From NCBI GenBank assembly GCA_046330435.1, contig JAXLST010000014.1, positions 1-64,000 on the forward strand: 64,000 nucleotides of DNA, in the 5' to 3' direction. Below, in pieces: positions 49,341 through 57,389 of the stretch. Position 1 is the first letter of the stretch, and each line of letters opens with the position of its first letter. The notes under the pieces were generated by a model. That model saw only the letters and a list, made by a program, of their open reading frames with translations, was not told the DNA's origin and did not search any database. Source of the stretch: Ga0077560 sp046330435 (GTDB lineage: Bacteria; Actinomycetota; Thermoleophilia; Miltoncostaeales; Miltoncostaeaceae). Position numbers and translations under genes: made by a program.

Positions 49341-49489
49341 CGGGTCACCGTCCCGAGGGTGCGGGTCACGTCCTGGTATGCCTGGATGAACACGGGGTCC
49401 TGGTCGTCGACGCCGATTCGCATGGCTGCCTGGACCGGCGCGATGTCGGGTTCGCGGCGCAGGATGTTGGTGAGCCGGAGCCGGTGCAT
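49337..49489 (-). CDS. Very short putative protein or displaced C terminus
   Basis: A 50-residue frame, MHRLRLTNILRREPDIAPVQ then AAMRIGVDDQDPVFIQAYQD, whose composition looks coding while the overlapping C terminus of the DUF3631 gene (…RRTARSTCTGSGSPTSCAAN) looks like out-of-frame sequence. Either this is a separate small gene or an indel has moved the true end of the upstream protein. No good ribosome-binding site is seen before ATG 49489. Confidence 0.4.
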   Translation of the reverse strand: MHRLRLTNILRREPDIAPVQAAMRIGVDDQDPVFIQAYQDVTRTLGTVTR

Positions 49490-50778
49490 GTCGAACGCGC
49501 CGTTCTCCGTGGCCGTTCCCCCGCTTTGACCGCAACATCCGCAACAACGGCTTGTCCTTGCGGTTCTCGGGGGTTTTCTGTCCGCAACACGGGGGTGCGG
49601 TGTTGCGCTCCCTGATTGCCCTGGATCGGCTTGTCCATCGCGTTGTTGCGGTTGTTGCGCTTATCCGGCGGGGGTGGGGCCACGGGAGGGCTTTTCGTGG
49701 TCTCGGTGCCCCTCGGGCAGTACCGCGCCCAGGCGTCGGTGAACTGCTCGCGCTGGTACCCGCGGGGGGTGCTGTCACCGATCCGAAGCACCGCCGGCTT
49801 GATGTCGTAGTGGCGGAGCAGACCCGCCAGGCCCCGGTCGGTCAGGCCGTGCTCATTGATGGTCGCCCAAGGGGCCAGTTCCATCTCGCGGAGCGCGGCC
49901 ACCAGGTCTTTGCTCGCGATCCTGTCGGTGCCGTTGAGGCCGTCGAACACGTCGCGCACCTCACTGAGCAACCGGATTCCGAGGGAGTCCTGGTCGGTGT
50001 CCCCGCGGCCGGCGGACAGCGCGATCGCCGCGGCGCGCGCCCGCTCCGGCCAGTCGCCCCCGGCGATGTCGGCGAGTGCCAGGAGGGGCTCCCAGCCGTC
50101 CTGGGCCCGGTCGTCTATCTCACTGGGGAGGTCCGGCCGGGCCTCGTGCACGGCCTCCAGGACCGCGCCCGTCCACTCGGAGAGCCGCTGCCGCAGCGGG
50201 TGGGCCGCCTCAATGAGCGTGCGGTTCCGAAGCCGCTCGACCCTTTCCCCGGGGGCCTTGCGCCGCATCCTGATGATGATGCTGCGGTCAGTGATCGTGT
50301 CGGGTGGCTCCCCGATGCCTGCGAGAACCTTCGCGCAGAACACCCGGTACTGCTCGACCTTCGGGGTCTTCCCTTCCGTGGAGCACCGAAGGTACGTGCT
50401 GCCTCGCCGGTGGCCGGCGTTGATGAGGCCGCGAAGGCTCTCGTTCTCGCGCTTCGCCTTCGGCCCGAACACCGTGTCGATCTCATCCACCAGCAGCGTC
50501 GGCGTCGGGTCACGGTCGATGATGCGGAACAGGGCGGCCTCACTTGCGCCGACGGTGAAGATCGCGTTGGGCACCAGTTCGTGCAGCACCTCAAGTAGCC
50601 GTGTCTTGCCGCACCGCTTGTCCGGCGACTGGATGCTCAGGTACGCGGTCGCCTCGGCGGCTTCGATCGCGTGCGCGTGGGCGACCCATAGGACGACCGC
50701 CACGAGGGCGTGCTCGTCCGGGAGGATCACGTACCGGCGCAGGAACGCTGTCACGTCGTCAAGGGGGTGGGGGGTCAC
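49366..50778 (-). CDS. DUF3631 domain protein (helicase-like, with Prim-Pol)
   Basis: 470 residues in frame. The N-terminal ATPase part has a P-loop-like SIQSPDKRCGKTRLLEVLHE and a Walker B-like PTPTLLVDEIDTVFG. The DUF3631 domain follows (LNGTDRIASKDLVAALREME, RGLAGLLRHYDIKPAVLRIG, RGYQREQFTDAWARY). DUF3631 proteins usually accompany Prim-Pol enzymes and are thought to act as replicative helicases. The last ~60 residues look out of frame. It directly follows the Prim-Pol gene with a 4-bp overlap. Confidence 0.82.
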   Translation of the reverse strand: MTPHPLDDVTAFLRRYVILPDEHALVAVVLWVAHAHAIEAAEATAYLSIQSPDKRCGKTRLLEVLHELVPNAIFTVGASEAALFRIIDRDPTPTLLVDEIDTVFGPKAKRENESLRGLINAGHRRGSTYLRCSTEGKTPKVEQYRVFCAKVLAGIGEPPDTITDRSIIIRMRRKAPGERVERLRNRTLIEAAHPLRQRLSEWTGAVLEAVHEARPDLPSEIDDRAQDGWEPLLALADIAGGDWPERARAAAIALSAGRGDTDQDSLGIRLLSEVRDVFDGLNGTDRIASKDLVAALREMELAPWATINEHGLTDRGLAGLLRHYDIKPAVLRIGDSTPRGYQREQFTDAWARYCPRGTETTKSPPVAPPPPDKRNNRNNAMDKPIQGNQGAQHRTPVLRTENPREPQGQAVVADVAVKAGERPRRTARSTCTGSGSPTSCAANPTSRRSRQPCESASTTRTPCSSRHTRT

Positions 50779-51626
50779 TTCGGCACCCCCGTCCCGTCGA
50801 TGTCGGCCGGCGCATATCGCGCGACGGACGCCGCGATCGCCTCGAGCTCTTCGTTCTCAAGCGGCGGTTTGCACCGCCCCCGGTTCACTGCGACCAGGAG
50901 GGCGAGCATCTCCCCCTGGGTCGCCCCGTGGCGGCGCACCGCCCCGGCCAGCGCCGTGAGCCGGGTGTTCCGCTCACCGTCCGGGATGGGTCCGCCGTCC
51001 TGCGCCTGCCGGGTACGGGTCTCCCCCGCGGCCGCCGCGAGGGCGTCCATCGCGACGGCCGGGAGGGTCGCGAGCCCAACTTCCCACGGGGCCCGGTCGG
51101 GTGCGAAGCGGTACACCCGCCCGTTCTCGTGCAGAGCGGGGGGCACCAGCAAGTAGCCGTTCGACGCGATGGTGACCGTGCCGGTCTCCTGCACTTCGAC
51201 CTTGCACCCGGTCCATCCGTCGGGCGGCGCGAACCAACGGTGCTCACCGCCGGCCCGTCCGGACAGCACCGTGATGGTGTCCGGCAGGTTCGGGGTGATC
51301 CGCTGGAGGTGCAGCGCCGCCTGGTCGCCGTCGATGTCCACGCCAATGATGCCGCTGTTACGTGTGACGAGCGCCGGGTTCTTACGCACGGCGCGCTTGA
51401 GTAACCCGACCTGCATGTCAACGTTGGTGGACCGCTTCACTCGGTCCCACCCGGTGCTGCACACCTTTGTGTCGGGCCCGGTGTTACTGCGGGTCCATGC
51501 GATCGCGAGGCCGAGTGCTGCGTATGCGGCCCCCATGCGCTGGAGGTCTCCGAGGCGCGGCTCGGCGGCGCGGTACGATGCGTCAGCGAACGCAGTGCTG
51601 GGGGTGGTGACGCTCCCCATCGTCAT
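50775..51626 (-). CDS. Bifunctional DNA primase/polymerase (Prim-Pol) with PriCT domain
   Basis: 283 residues of the archaeo-eukaryotic primase superfamily. The metal-binding DxD is Asp97/Asp99 (GIIGVDIDGDQA), followed by the sGRxGGxH motif VLSGRAGGEHRWFAPPDG (His129) and the third acidic strand near GTVTIASNGYLLVPP. A PriCT-like helical domain ends the protein (ERNTRLTALAGAVRRHGATQ). It should prime and extend DNA for element replication with the DUF3631 protein. This is the RepPP type of AICE replication module. Confidence 0.9.
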   Translation of the reverse strand: MTMGSVTTPSTAFADASYRAAEPRLGDLQRMGAAYAALGLAIAWTRSNTGPDTKVCSTGWDRVKRSTNVDMQVGLLKRAVRKNPALVTRNSGIIGVDIDGDQAALHLQRITPNLPDTITVLSGRAGGEHRWFAPPDGWTGCKVEVQETGTVTIASNGYLLVPPALHENGRVYRFAPDRAPWEVGLATLPAVAMDALAAAAGETRTRQAQDGGPIPDGERNTRLTALAGAVRRHGATQGEMLALLVAVNRGRCKPPLENEELEAIAASVARYAPADIDGTGVPK

Positions 51627-51820
51627 CGCCCCCGCCGTTCGCCGGCGTCCGCCAGGGCTTCGACCACGGCCCGCACATCGAATCGGACGCGACGCCCGAT
51701 CCTGACCGTGGGGATGCGGTTCTCACGGGCGAGCGCGTACACCGCGTTCTTCGGGATGCCGAGCGTGGCGGCCAACTCGTCGGCGGTGACGAGGGTTGGT
51801 GCTGATGTGCCTTGAGACAC
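51623..51820 (-). CDS. Excisionase-family HTH protein
   Basis: 65 residues from GTG 51820: TLVTADELAATLGIPKNAVY, ALARENRIPTVRIGRRVRFD, a clear HTH_17/excisionase winged-helix. GGGAGGACCCC precedes the GTG. It heads the leftward operon (overlapping the Prim-Pol start by ATGA) and may be a regulator of that operon or the true Xis. Confidence 0.85.
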   Translation of the reverse strand: MSQGTSAPTLVTADELAATLGIPKNAVYALARENRIPTVRIGRRVRFDVRAVVEALADAGERRGR

Positions 51821-52399
51821 GAGGGGTCCTCCCGGAAATCCAGGGGTGGACCGCCCTCGGTGAGAATTGGGGAGAACCCCCATTGGGAGAACCGCAGATT
51901 GCTTGTCCGCGGCGTCCCGAAGCGGCTAACTATGTCAGGTGGTTCCTAGTCCCGAGGCCGGCTATCGGGGGATGGCTGATAGGGCTTATCCGTCACCACG
52001 GGGCCCGTCCACCTTGCCCGTTCCGCGCACGGGGGGAACGCGCGGAAACCTAGCGCGCCTCCCGGATATACACAAACACGGACGCAAACCCGCTGTAACT
52101 CGCGGTTCTTGCATGCGTTGAGGGGAGCGAAGTTGCGTCGCCCCCCCTCAACTGAGGACCCCCGATTGCCGATCGGGGTTGTACGCGATGCCGGTAGCCG
52201 TGCTAGCGTCATCGCAATCACTGTCCCTAGTGGGCCCGCGCGGGTGCAACCGCCGGACCCGTGGCACCGGCGGAGAGACCACCGATGCGCAGTAAGCCTA
52301 CCGTGGCGGTCCAATGGCCCTTCCGGCCATCGGCACCCCGTGCGCGGCGAGCGGCGTCTCTGGTTTCTCCCTGGTGCACTGACACGAGGAGAGACCTCA
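51821..52399. promoter_or_regulatory. Central control region of element A
   Basis: A ~580-bp gap between the divergent operons with no convincing gene. It contains a direct repeat ATTGGGGAGAACC (51866-51878) / ATTGGGAGAACC (51882-51893) just upstream of the leftward operon. An inverted repeat GTTGAGGGG (52117-52125) / CCCCTCAAC (52144-52152) lies further right. A TTGTAC...GCTAGC pair with 17-bp spacing near 52175-52205 could be the rightward promoter. AT content is locally higher than nearby, so it may also hold the replication origin; that is conjecture. Confidence 0.55.
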
Positions 52400-52792
52400 A
52401 TGTCGCTCAAGAGCATCCCGGTGGACACCACCCGCATGCAGTTCATCGCCGTGGACGTGCAGGAGGTCCCGGACTACGCGGCTGACGGCACCCGGAACGG
52501 GCAGCAGCGCGCCGACCAGGACGGCCGGCTCCTGTTCCGCGTGAACGTGCTGGCGATCGTGGAGGGCGAGCCCGGCGGTGAGACCGTCGCGATCCGCGTC
52601 CCGTTCGACGGCCAGCCGAACATCGCGCCGCTGACGCCCATCAGGTTCTCGGACCTGACGGCGCGCCCGTGGGCGCAGGGTGACCGTTCCGGCATCGCCC
52701 TCGTGGCGTCCGGGGTGGAGACCGACGGCCACAACAACGGCCGCGGCCGCAAGTCCGACCCGCTGGCCCCCGCCCAGGAGGTGGCCGCCTAG
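52400..52792 (+). CDS. Conserved AICE hypothetical protein (SCO3932/3933-like)
   Basis: A 130-residue soluble protein, MSLKSIPVDTTRMQFIAVDV with RLLFRVNVLAIVEGEPGGET and PIRFSDLTARPWAQGDRSGI. It resembles small proteins encoded just before the FtsK-like translocase in Streptomyces integrative elements; their exact role is unknown. ATG 52400 follows GAGGAGAGACCTCA. It is the first gene of the rightward rep/tra operon. Confidence 0.75.
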   Translation: MSLKSIPVDTTRMQFIAVDVQEVPDYAADGTRNGQQRADQDGRLLFRVNVLAIVEGEPGGETVAIRVPFDGQPNIAPLTPIRFSDLTARPWAQGDRSGIALVASGVETDGHNNGRGRKSDPLAPAQEVAA

Positions 52793-52812
52793 CCGCATCC
52801 AGCCCGCCAGGA

Positions 52813-52839
52813 GGGGCGCAGCACTCCCCGCTGCGCCCC
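52813..52839 (+). terminator. Intercistronic hairpin in the rep/tra operon
   Basis: GGGGCGCAGC (52813-52822) pairs perfectly with GCTGCGCCCC (52830-52839) around a 7-nt loop, between two genes of the rightward operon. It is a possible attenuator lowering expression of the downstream transfer genes relative to the first small gene. Confidence 0.6.
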
Positions 52840-52853
52840 GGCGGGAGGAACCC

Positions 52854-53363
52854 ATGTTGAGGCGATCCCAGAAGGCCCAGACCGCGGCGGACCTGCGCAC
52901 CGCCGCCCGCATGATCGAACGGCACGGCTGGTCCCGCGAGCCGTATCCCACCCCCGGCGGAAGTGAGGGTGCGAGCACCGCCGCCGCGCTCTGCCTCGCG
53001 CGGTTCGGCAGGTGGCCCGAGGCCCGGGGCAAGCAGCTCCGTCTCCGGGACCCGCGCTACCGGCGGACATACGAGACGTTCCTGCGCCACGTCCAGGCCC
53101 AGCACGTCCTGAGCATTTGCGACTGGAACCGCACCGCCCGCTCGGTGGATGACGTGCTCTGGTCGCTGCGCGCCGTCGCTGACGCCCTGGACCCGCCGCC
53201 GGTGCTGCCCCTCATGCCGGTGTTCGCGACCGCCACGGAGCGCCGCCGCAGCATGCGGGACTGGATGGTGCGCCAGGGAATGGACGTGTCCGACCTGCCC
53301 CCGCTCGACGACGACCAGGTGCCGGACTACGTGCCGGCCGCGTGGGTGGGGGTGTCTCGATGA
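52854..53363 (+). CDS. Hypothetical protein, DUF6197-like
   Basis: A 169-residue helical protein (ADLRTAARMIERHGWSREPY; GASTAAALCLARFGRWPEAR; LSICDWNRTARSVDDVLWSL) resembling the DUF6197 group found on actinobacterial elements. The function is unknown. ATG 52854 follows GGGAGGAACCC. Its stop overlaps the translocase start (ATGA). Confidence 0.72.
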   Translation: MLRRSQKAQTAADLRTAARMIERHGWSREPYPTPGGSEGASTAAALCLARFGRWPEARGKQLRLRDPRYRRTYETFLRHVQAQHVLSICDWNRTARSVDDVLWSLRAVADALDPPPVLPLMPVFATATERRRSMRDWMVRQGMDVSDLPPLDDDQVPDYVPAAWVGVSR

Positions 53364-54860
53364 CGGCGCGCACCGCGTTCGGCGCAGCCCGGGTCACGGG
53401 CCGCACCCTCGCCTGTTTCACCGCGTACGCGGTTGCGTGGCGGGCGATCACGATCCCGCTCGCGGCCGTCGCGTTCTTCGTGTGGGTGGTGCTCCCGGCG
53501 TATCCGATGCTCGCATGGTTGCTGGTGGTGGTCGCCGGGGTGGTCGGGTTCATGTCGGTGGCGAGCACCGATAGCGGCTACAGCCTGGACGCCGTAGTGC
53601 ATCGCGTGGATGCCGCGATGGAGCGCACCGCCCGCCGGCATCACGCGACCCGGTTGCGCCGCCGCTGGCCCGAGACCTGCCGGCAACTCGGTTGGCTCCC
53701 GGCGGAGGAAAAGACCCCGAACGGCCAGACGGGACGCCTGCGCAGCACCCGCCCACGGCCCCCAGCCCTCCGCCACGTCGAACGGGAGGGGGACGTGGTG
53801 CGTGTCGCGTGGCGGCCCCGCGGAGACGTGAGCCCGAAGGAATGGCAGGCTCACGCCGAGGCCCTGCGCCGCGAGTTCCGAGGTCACTCCGTCAGGTTCG
53901 CGGAGGACCCCGGCGAACCCGGCGTGATCGTCGCCACCATCGGCCTGACGGCGCTCCCCGTCCACGACGACGCACCCCGCCCTGGGGATGGGCAGACCCC
54001 GGCCAACCCACAAGAGCCGGGGTTGTCGGCCATCCCGCAGGCAACCGCGGATGAGCACGCGGGGCCCCACCTCAGTGTGGAACTCGGTGCGCGTGCGGGG
54101 GGTGGGGTGGCCCGGTGGGTGCCCGGTGAGGTGAACGGGTTGCTCGTGACCGGCTCGACGGGCGGCGGGAAGGGCGGTTGCCTGCGGTACATCGCCCACC
54201 AGGTCCTCGACCAGGGCGCGGTGCTGCACGTCCTCGACCCGAAAGGGGACCGGAGAACACGGCTGGGTCACCGACTACGGCGGGCACCTGCACCGCGGCC
54301 TGGAGCGCCAAGTGGAGGTACCCGGGTCCTCTCAATGGAACTGCGCGCCCGGTGCGACGACCTCGCCGCCCTGGGTGCCGAGAAGGTCGGCGACCTACCG
54401 CAGCGCCTCCGACCCCGGCCGATCGTCGTCATGCTCGATGAGGCCGCCGACGCGCTCACGCTGCGCCGCGTCGCCACCGAGAAACAGAACGACGACCTCC
54501 GCGCCGAGGCCGGCGCGATCCTGACGACGCTCGCCCAGCAGGGCCGCGCCGCATGGGTGCACCCCGTCGTCGCCCTCCAGCGCCCCGACGTTGCCGCCCT
54601 CGGGCCGGCGGGTGGTGCCCTCCGCGCCCAACTCGTCGCCCGGGTCGTGACCGGCACCATCGACGGCGACGGACTCGACGCCGCATTGGGGGACGGCCAC
54701 CGGGAACTGCTCCCGCACCCGGACCGGCCACCCGGGGCGCGCACTCGTCGCACGCCTCGCCCACGCTGACGGCGCGCAACCGTACCCCTGCCAGGTCCGC
54801 TGGTTGCCGGTGTCCGCGCTGCGCCCCATCGGTGTCGCCCCAGAACGGCGGGCAGCATGA
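53360..54860 (+). CDS. FtsK/SpoIIIE-type TraB-like DNA translocase (frame disturbed)
   Basis: A transfer ATPase of about 500 residues. Two N-terminal membrane helices (AWRAITIPLAAVAFFVWVVL; YPMLAWLLVVVAGVVGFMSV) precede a linker and the motor domain, with Walker A NGLLVTGSTGGGKGG and Walker B PIVVMLDEAADAL. The residue after the Walker lysine is Gly, not Ser/Thr. The reading frame slips: +1 near 54251 (GEHGWVTDYGGHLHRGLE lies in another frame), back by ~54330 (MELRARCDDLAAL), and an extra G at 54734-54737. After this the true C terminus (RALVARLAHADGAQPYP) runs to TGA 54858-54860. Without correction the frame ends at 54769. It would pump double-stranded DNA during conjugation. Confidence 0.8.
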
Positions 54861-56099
54861 GGCCCCCGGCCACCGCGCCGCGCCCGGGGCGGGGGCGGCC
54901 CTGCCGGACCCCGCCACCACGACCACGCCCCGGGCGGCCAGCCGCGGCCGACAGGCCGCCTACGCCCCTCTCGGTACATCACCAGTGATGCGTACCGCAC
55001 ACGTCCGGTATCGCCTCCGGGCCGGGCCCTGCAAGACCGCGTGCGGCGCGACGAACACCGCGTCGCGATCTGCGGACGGATGGTTGCCCCGGACTCCGGT
55101 GTCAGGGTCCGTCGAGCCGGTGACGGGGCCGCCCACTACTCCGGGTTGGCGGTGTGCGGCAACGTCGCGTGCTGCCCCGTGTGCGGCCCGAAGGTCAGGC
55201 ATGGCCGCGCCCAGGAGATCGCTCGCGCGGCCCGCGCCCACCAGCAGACCGGCGGCGGTCTCGTGCTGCTGACCTTGACCGCACCGCATGATCTGAGCAT
55301 GCCGCTCACCGAGTGCTGGCGTCTGATTCGGGAAGCTTGGCGGTCCCTCACCAGCGGGAACCACGGCCGGGGGATGCGTGAACAGCACGGCATCGTCGGG
55401 TTCGTGCGAGCTGTCGAGACCACCCATGGCCGCGCCGGCTGGCACACGCACATCCACGCATTGGTGTTCACCGATCGCCCGTGGGACGACCTCGGGGTCG
55501 TCACCGGGTTCTGGCGGTGGATCCATGAACGTTGGGCGCGGCGCATCGTCGCGATGGGTGGCCGTCCACCCTCACTTGCTCGCGGTGTGCAGGTCATCCC
55601 GTGTCGGGCCGACAACGATGCCTTGGCGGTCTACCTGTCCGCCGTCGGAGGTGACTTCACGGCGGAAGTCGCGATGGAGTCCGGCAAGAAGGCCCGCACC
55701 CCGGGGTCCCGGACCCCGCTGCAGCTCCTCCATGATGCCGTCGAATACGACGACCCGGCCGCGTGGATGGCGTTCCGGGAGTGGATGACGGCGAGCCACG
55801 GCCGGCAACTCATCACCTGGTCCCGGGGGCTCCGCGCCCGCCTGCTCGGCACCGACGAGACCCCCGCGGACGAAGACCTGGTGCGCGAGCACGACCACGC
55901 CGAGGTGGTGGTGGAGCTCGACCGGGAAGCGTGGCGGGAAGTGCTCATGGCCCGCGCCGACGTGGAACTCCTGATCGCCGTCGAGCACGGGACCGCCGGC
56001 ATTCAAGCCCTGATCCGCACCGCCCAACTCGCCCTCTGGCTCGACACACGCGGCCGGGAGGGCCCACCCGTCATCCGATGCGCCAGGAGGAACCGATGA
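54857..56099 (+). CDS. HUH-type replication initiator (RepSA-like)
   Basis: A rolling-circle Rep. From GTG 55041 it encodes a zinc motif (LAVCGNVACCPVCGPKVRHG), LTLTAPHDLSM, the HUH metal site HGRAGWHTHIHALVF and a candidate Tyr in DNDALAVYLSAVGGDF. Upstream residues in the same frame (GRALQDRVRRDEHRVAICGR) look conserved back to about 54970, but this frame has no start codon there. ATG 54857, overlapping the translocase stop, is in another frame, so an indel in 54860-54970 is likely; 55041 is the conservative start. It should nick the element's double-strand origin. Confidence 0.78.
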
Positions 56100-56395
56100 C
56101 CACCCTCCCCCCAGCCCTCATCGCCGACGCGCACGCGGTCGCCGCCTGGATGATCCACGCGGCCCTGGAACGGATGCACACCAGCACCGGGCCCGTCCTC
56201 GCCGGGGAAGCCATCACCGACGCCCAGGTGGCGCACGCCGTACACCGCACCGCAGCCCCGACCGTCACCGACACCCGGGTGATGCTCGACCGCGCCCACG
56301 ACGCCCTCGGGGACCGCGGCCCTCACGACGACCCCCTACCAATCGAACCCGCCGTGCACCGGCTCACGGCCAACCTCAAAATCCTTCCCGGGTGA
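56096..56395 (+). CDS. Small hypothetical protein of element A
   Basis: 99 residues (MTTLPPALIADAHAVAAWMI; LAGEAITDAQVAHAVHRTAA; HRLTANLKILPG), helical, not recognised. ATG 56096 follows AGGAGGAACCG and overlaps the rep stop (ATGA). It is the last gene of the rightward operon; 56396-56526 holds no gene. Confidence 0.6.
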   Translation: MTTLPPALIADAHAVAAWMIHAALERMHTSTGPVLAGEAITDAQVAHAVHRTAAPTVTDTRVMLDRAHDALGDRGPHDDPLPIEPAVHRLTANLKILPG

Positions 56396-56526
56396 ATCGC
56401 GGGTGTAATACCTCCCACGCGCGCGAGTGCGTTTAGGGGGGGTACCGGGGGCGGGGGGTCGTGCCGCGCCAAGCGTGGGCGAGTGCGCCCGAAGGGCTGG
56501 GCTCGTGAACACACCCCCCGGTGTTG

Positions 56527-56544
56527 GTTCACGGATTGGTTCAC
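56527..56544. repeat. Arm-type direct repeats, right end of element A
   Basis: GTTCAC at 56527-56532 and 56539-56544 (12-bp period; TTGGTTCAC in both), with the last base 67 bp left of att copy 3. It matches the pair at the left end of A. Spacing to att equals that of the GTTCCCAC pair at the right end of B. Confidence 0.65.
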
Positions 56545-56586
56545 AAGCGCCGCGCAGCGGCTGCCGGATTCCCCCCACAGCGAGAA

Positions 56587-56610
56587 AGAACCGCTTGCCT
56601 AAGCGGTTCT
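56587..56610 (-). terminator. Rho-independent terminator of tRNA-Arg
   Basis: On the minus strand the stem AGAACCGCTT, loop AGGC, stem AAGCGGTTCT is followed by TTTCTCG. It starts 6 nt after the tRNA 3' end. The same stem accompanies att copy 2 and a weaker one att copy 1. Confidence 0.85.
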
Positions 56611-56658
56611 CGGTAGTACCCCCGGCAGGATTCGAACCTGCGACACCAGGTTTAGGAA
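56611..56658. repeat. att copy 3 (within tRNA-Arg)
   Basis: 48 bp identical to copies 1 and 2, covering the anticodon-loop edge, T-arm and acceptor 3' strand of the intact tRNA plus 6 bp beyond it. Identity ends at ...TTTAGGAA in the anticodon loop, the usual crossover zone for tRNA-targeting integrases. Confidence 0.92.
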
Positions 56659-56689
56659 ACCTGTGCTCTATCCCCTGAGCTACGGGGGC
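56617..56689 (-). tRNA. tRNA-Arg(CCT)
   Basis: A 73-nt cloverleaf on the minus strand. Acceptor GCCCCCG pairs with CGGGGGT (one G-U), discriminator A. The D-arm is GCTC/GAGC, the anticodon stem CAGGT/ACCTG with loop TTCCTAA giving anticodon CCT, and the T-arm GCAGG TTCGAAT CCTGC. CCA is not encoded. It is the integration target of the elements to its left. Confidence 0.97.
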
Positions 56690-56765
56690 ACGCGCCGCCA
56701 GGATACCCCTCGGTGACGCAGGCGCACCGCTGGACTTCCCCGGGGCCGTCACGCAGGCTGCCCGC

Positions 56766-57389
56766 ATGTCCGACGCCCTTCAGCGCCTCGCGCTGCTGCC
56801 CGACCAGGTGATGCCCTCCGACCAGGAGCTCACCGACCTGGTGCGCGCCCGCCTGGCGGAGCGGTCGGGGCGGGGTGAGCGGGCCCGGATCCGGGTCATC
56901 GAACCCGAGGGCGGCCTGTTGGCGCGGCACCTCACCGCCCTCGCACCGGAGCACGACGTGGTGGCCGGGGACGGCCCGGCGGACGTGGTGATCGCCAACG
57001 GCGTCCTCCACCACCTGCCCGGAGGGGAGTTCGCGGACGCGGTCCGGGAGCTGACCGCCGCGATCGCGCCGGGCGGCATGCTCGTGCTGTTCGACTACTT
57101 CCACGTGCACGACCAGGAACTGGAGACCGTGGAGCGCACGCCGGCGCACCCGGACGGCCTGCGGCACGTGGTGCGCGGCTACCGGGCGACCCGGGACCTG
57201 CTGCAGGGCCTGGGCATGCGATGGGTGGAGTTCCACCCGTTCCGGCAGCCCTTCGACTTGCCGGCGTCCGACGACCCCGACCACCTGCGCACCCACACCG
57301 TCATGACCGAAGACAGCGGGCGGCTGTGCCTGCGGGGATCGCTGCTCCAGCCGTGGTGCCACGTGGTGGCCCACCGGTCCCCCGGCTAG
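56766..57389 (+). CDS. SAM-dependent methyltransferase-like protein
   Basis: 207 residues with a class I methyltransferase core: ARIRVIEPEGGLLARHLTAL (motif I area, glycine-poor), DVVIANGVLHHLPGGEFADA (motif IV) and GGMLVLFDYFHVHDQELE. Motif I lacks the usual GxGxG, so cofactor binding may be altered. The substrate is unknown. It overlaps the convergent cytochrome gene by 4 bp and is the first backbone gene after the island. Confidence 0.75.
   Translation: MSDALQRLALLPDQVMPSDQELTDLVRARLAERSGRGERARIRVIEPEGGLLARHLTALAPEHDVVAGDGPADVVIANGVLHHLPGGEFADAVRELTAAIAPGGMLVLFDYFHVHDQELETVERTPAHPDGLRHVVRGYRATRDLLQGLGMRWVEFHPFRQPFDLPASDDPDHLRTHTVMTEDSGRLCLRGSLLQPWCHVVAHRSPG

Larger units (their letters stand above)
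46462..56610. mobile_element. Element A: AICE-like integrative and conjugative element
   Basis: About 10.1 kb between att copies 2 and 3, the latter being the 3' half of the intact tRNA-Arg. It carries int, an Xis-like protein, Prim-Pol and DUF3631 helicase-like proteins, a second HTH protein, conserved AICE-type small proteins, an FtsK/TraB-like translocase and an HUH Rep. Left-half genes run leftward and right-half genes rightward from a ~580-bp control region. This is the standard set of an actinomycete integrative and conjugative element. No resistance or metabolic cargo is seen. Confidence 0.87.
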
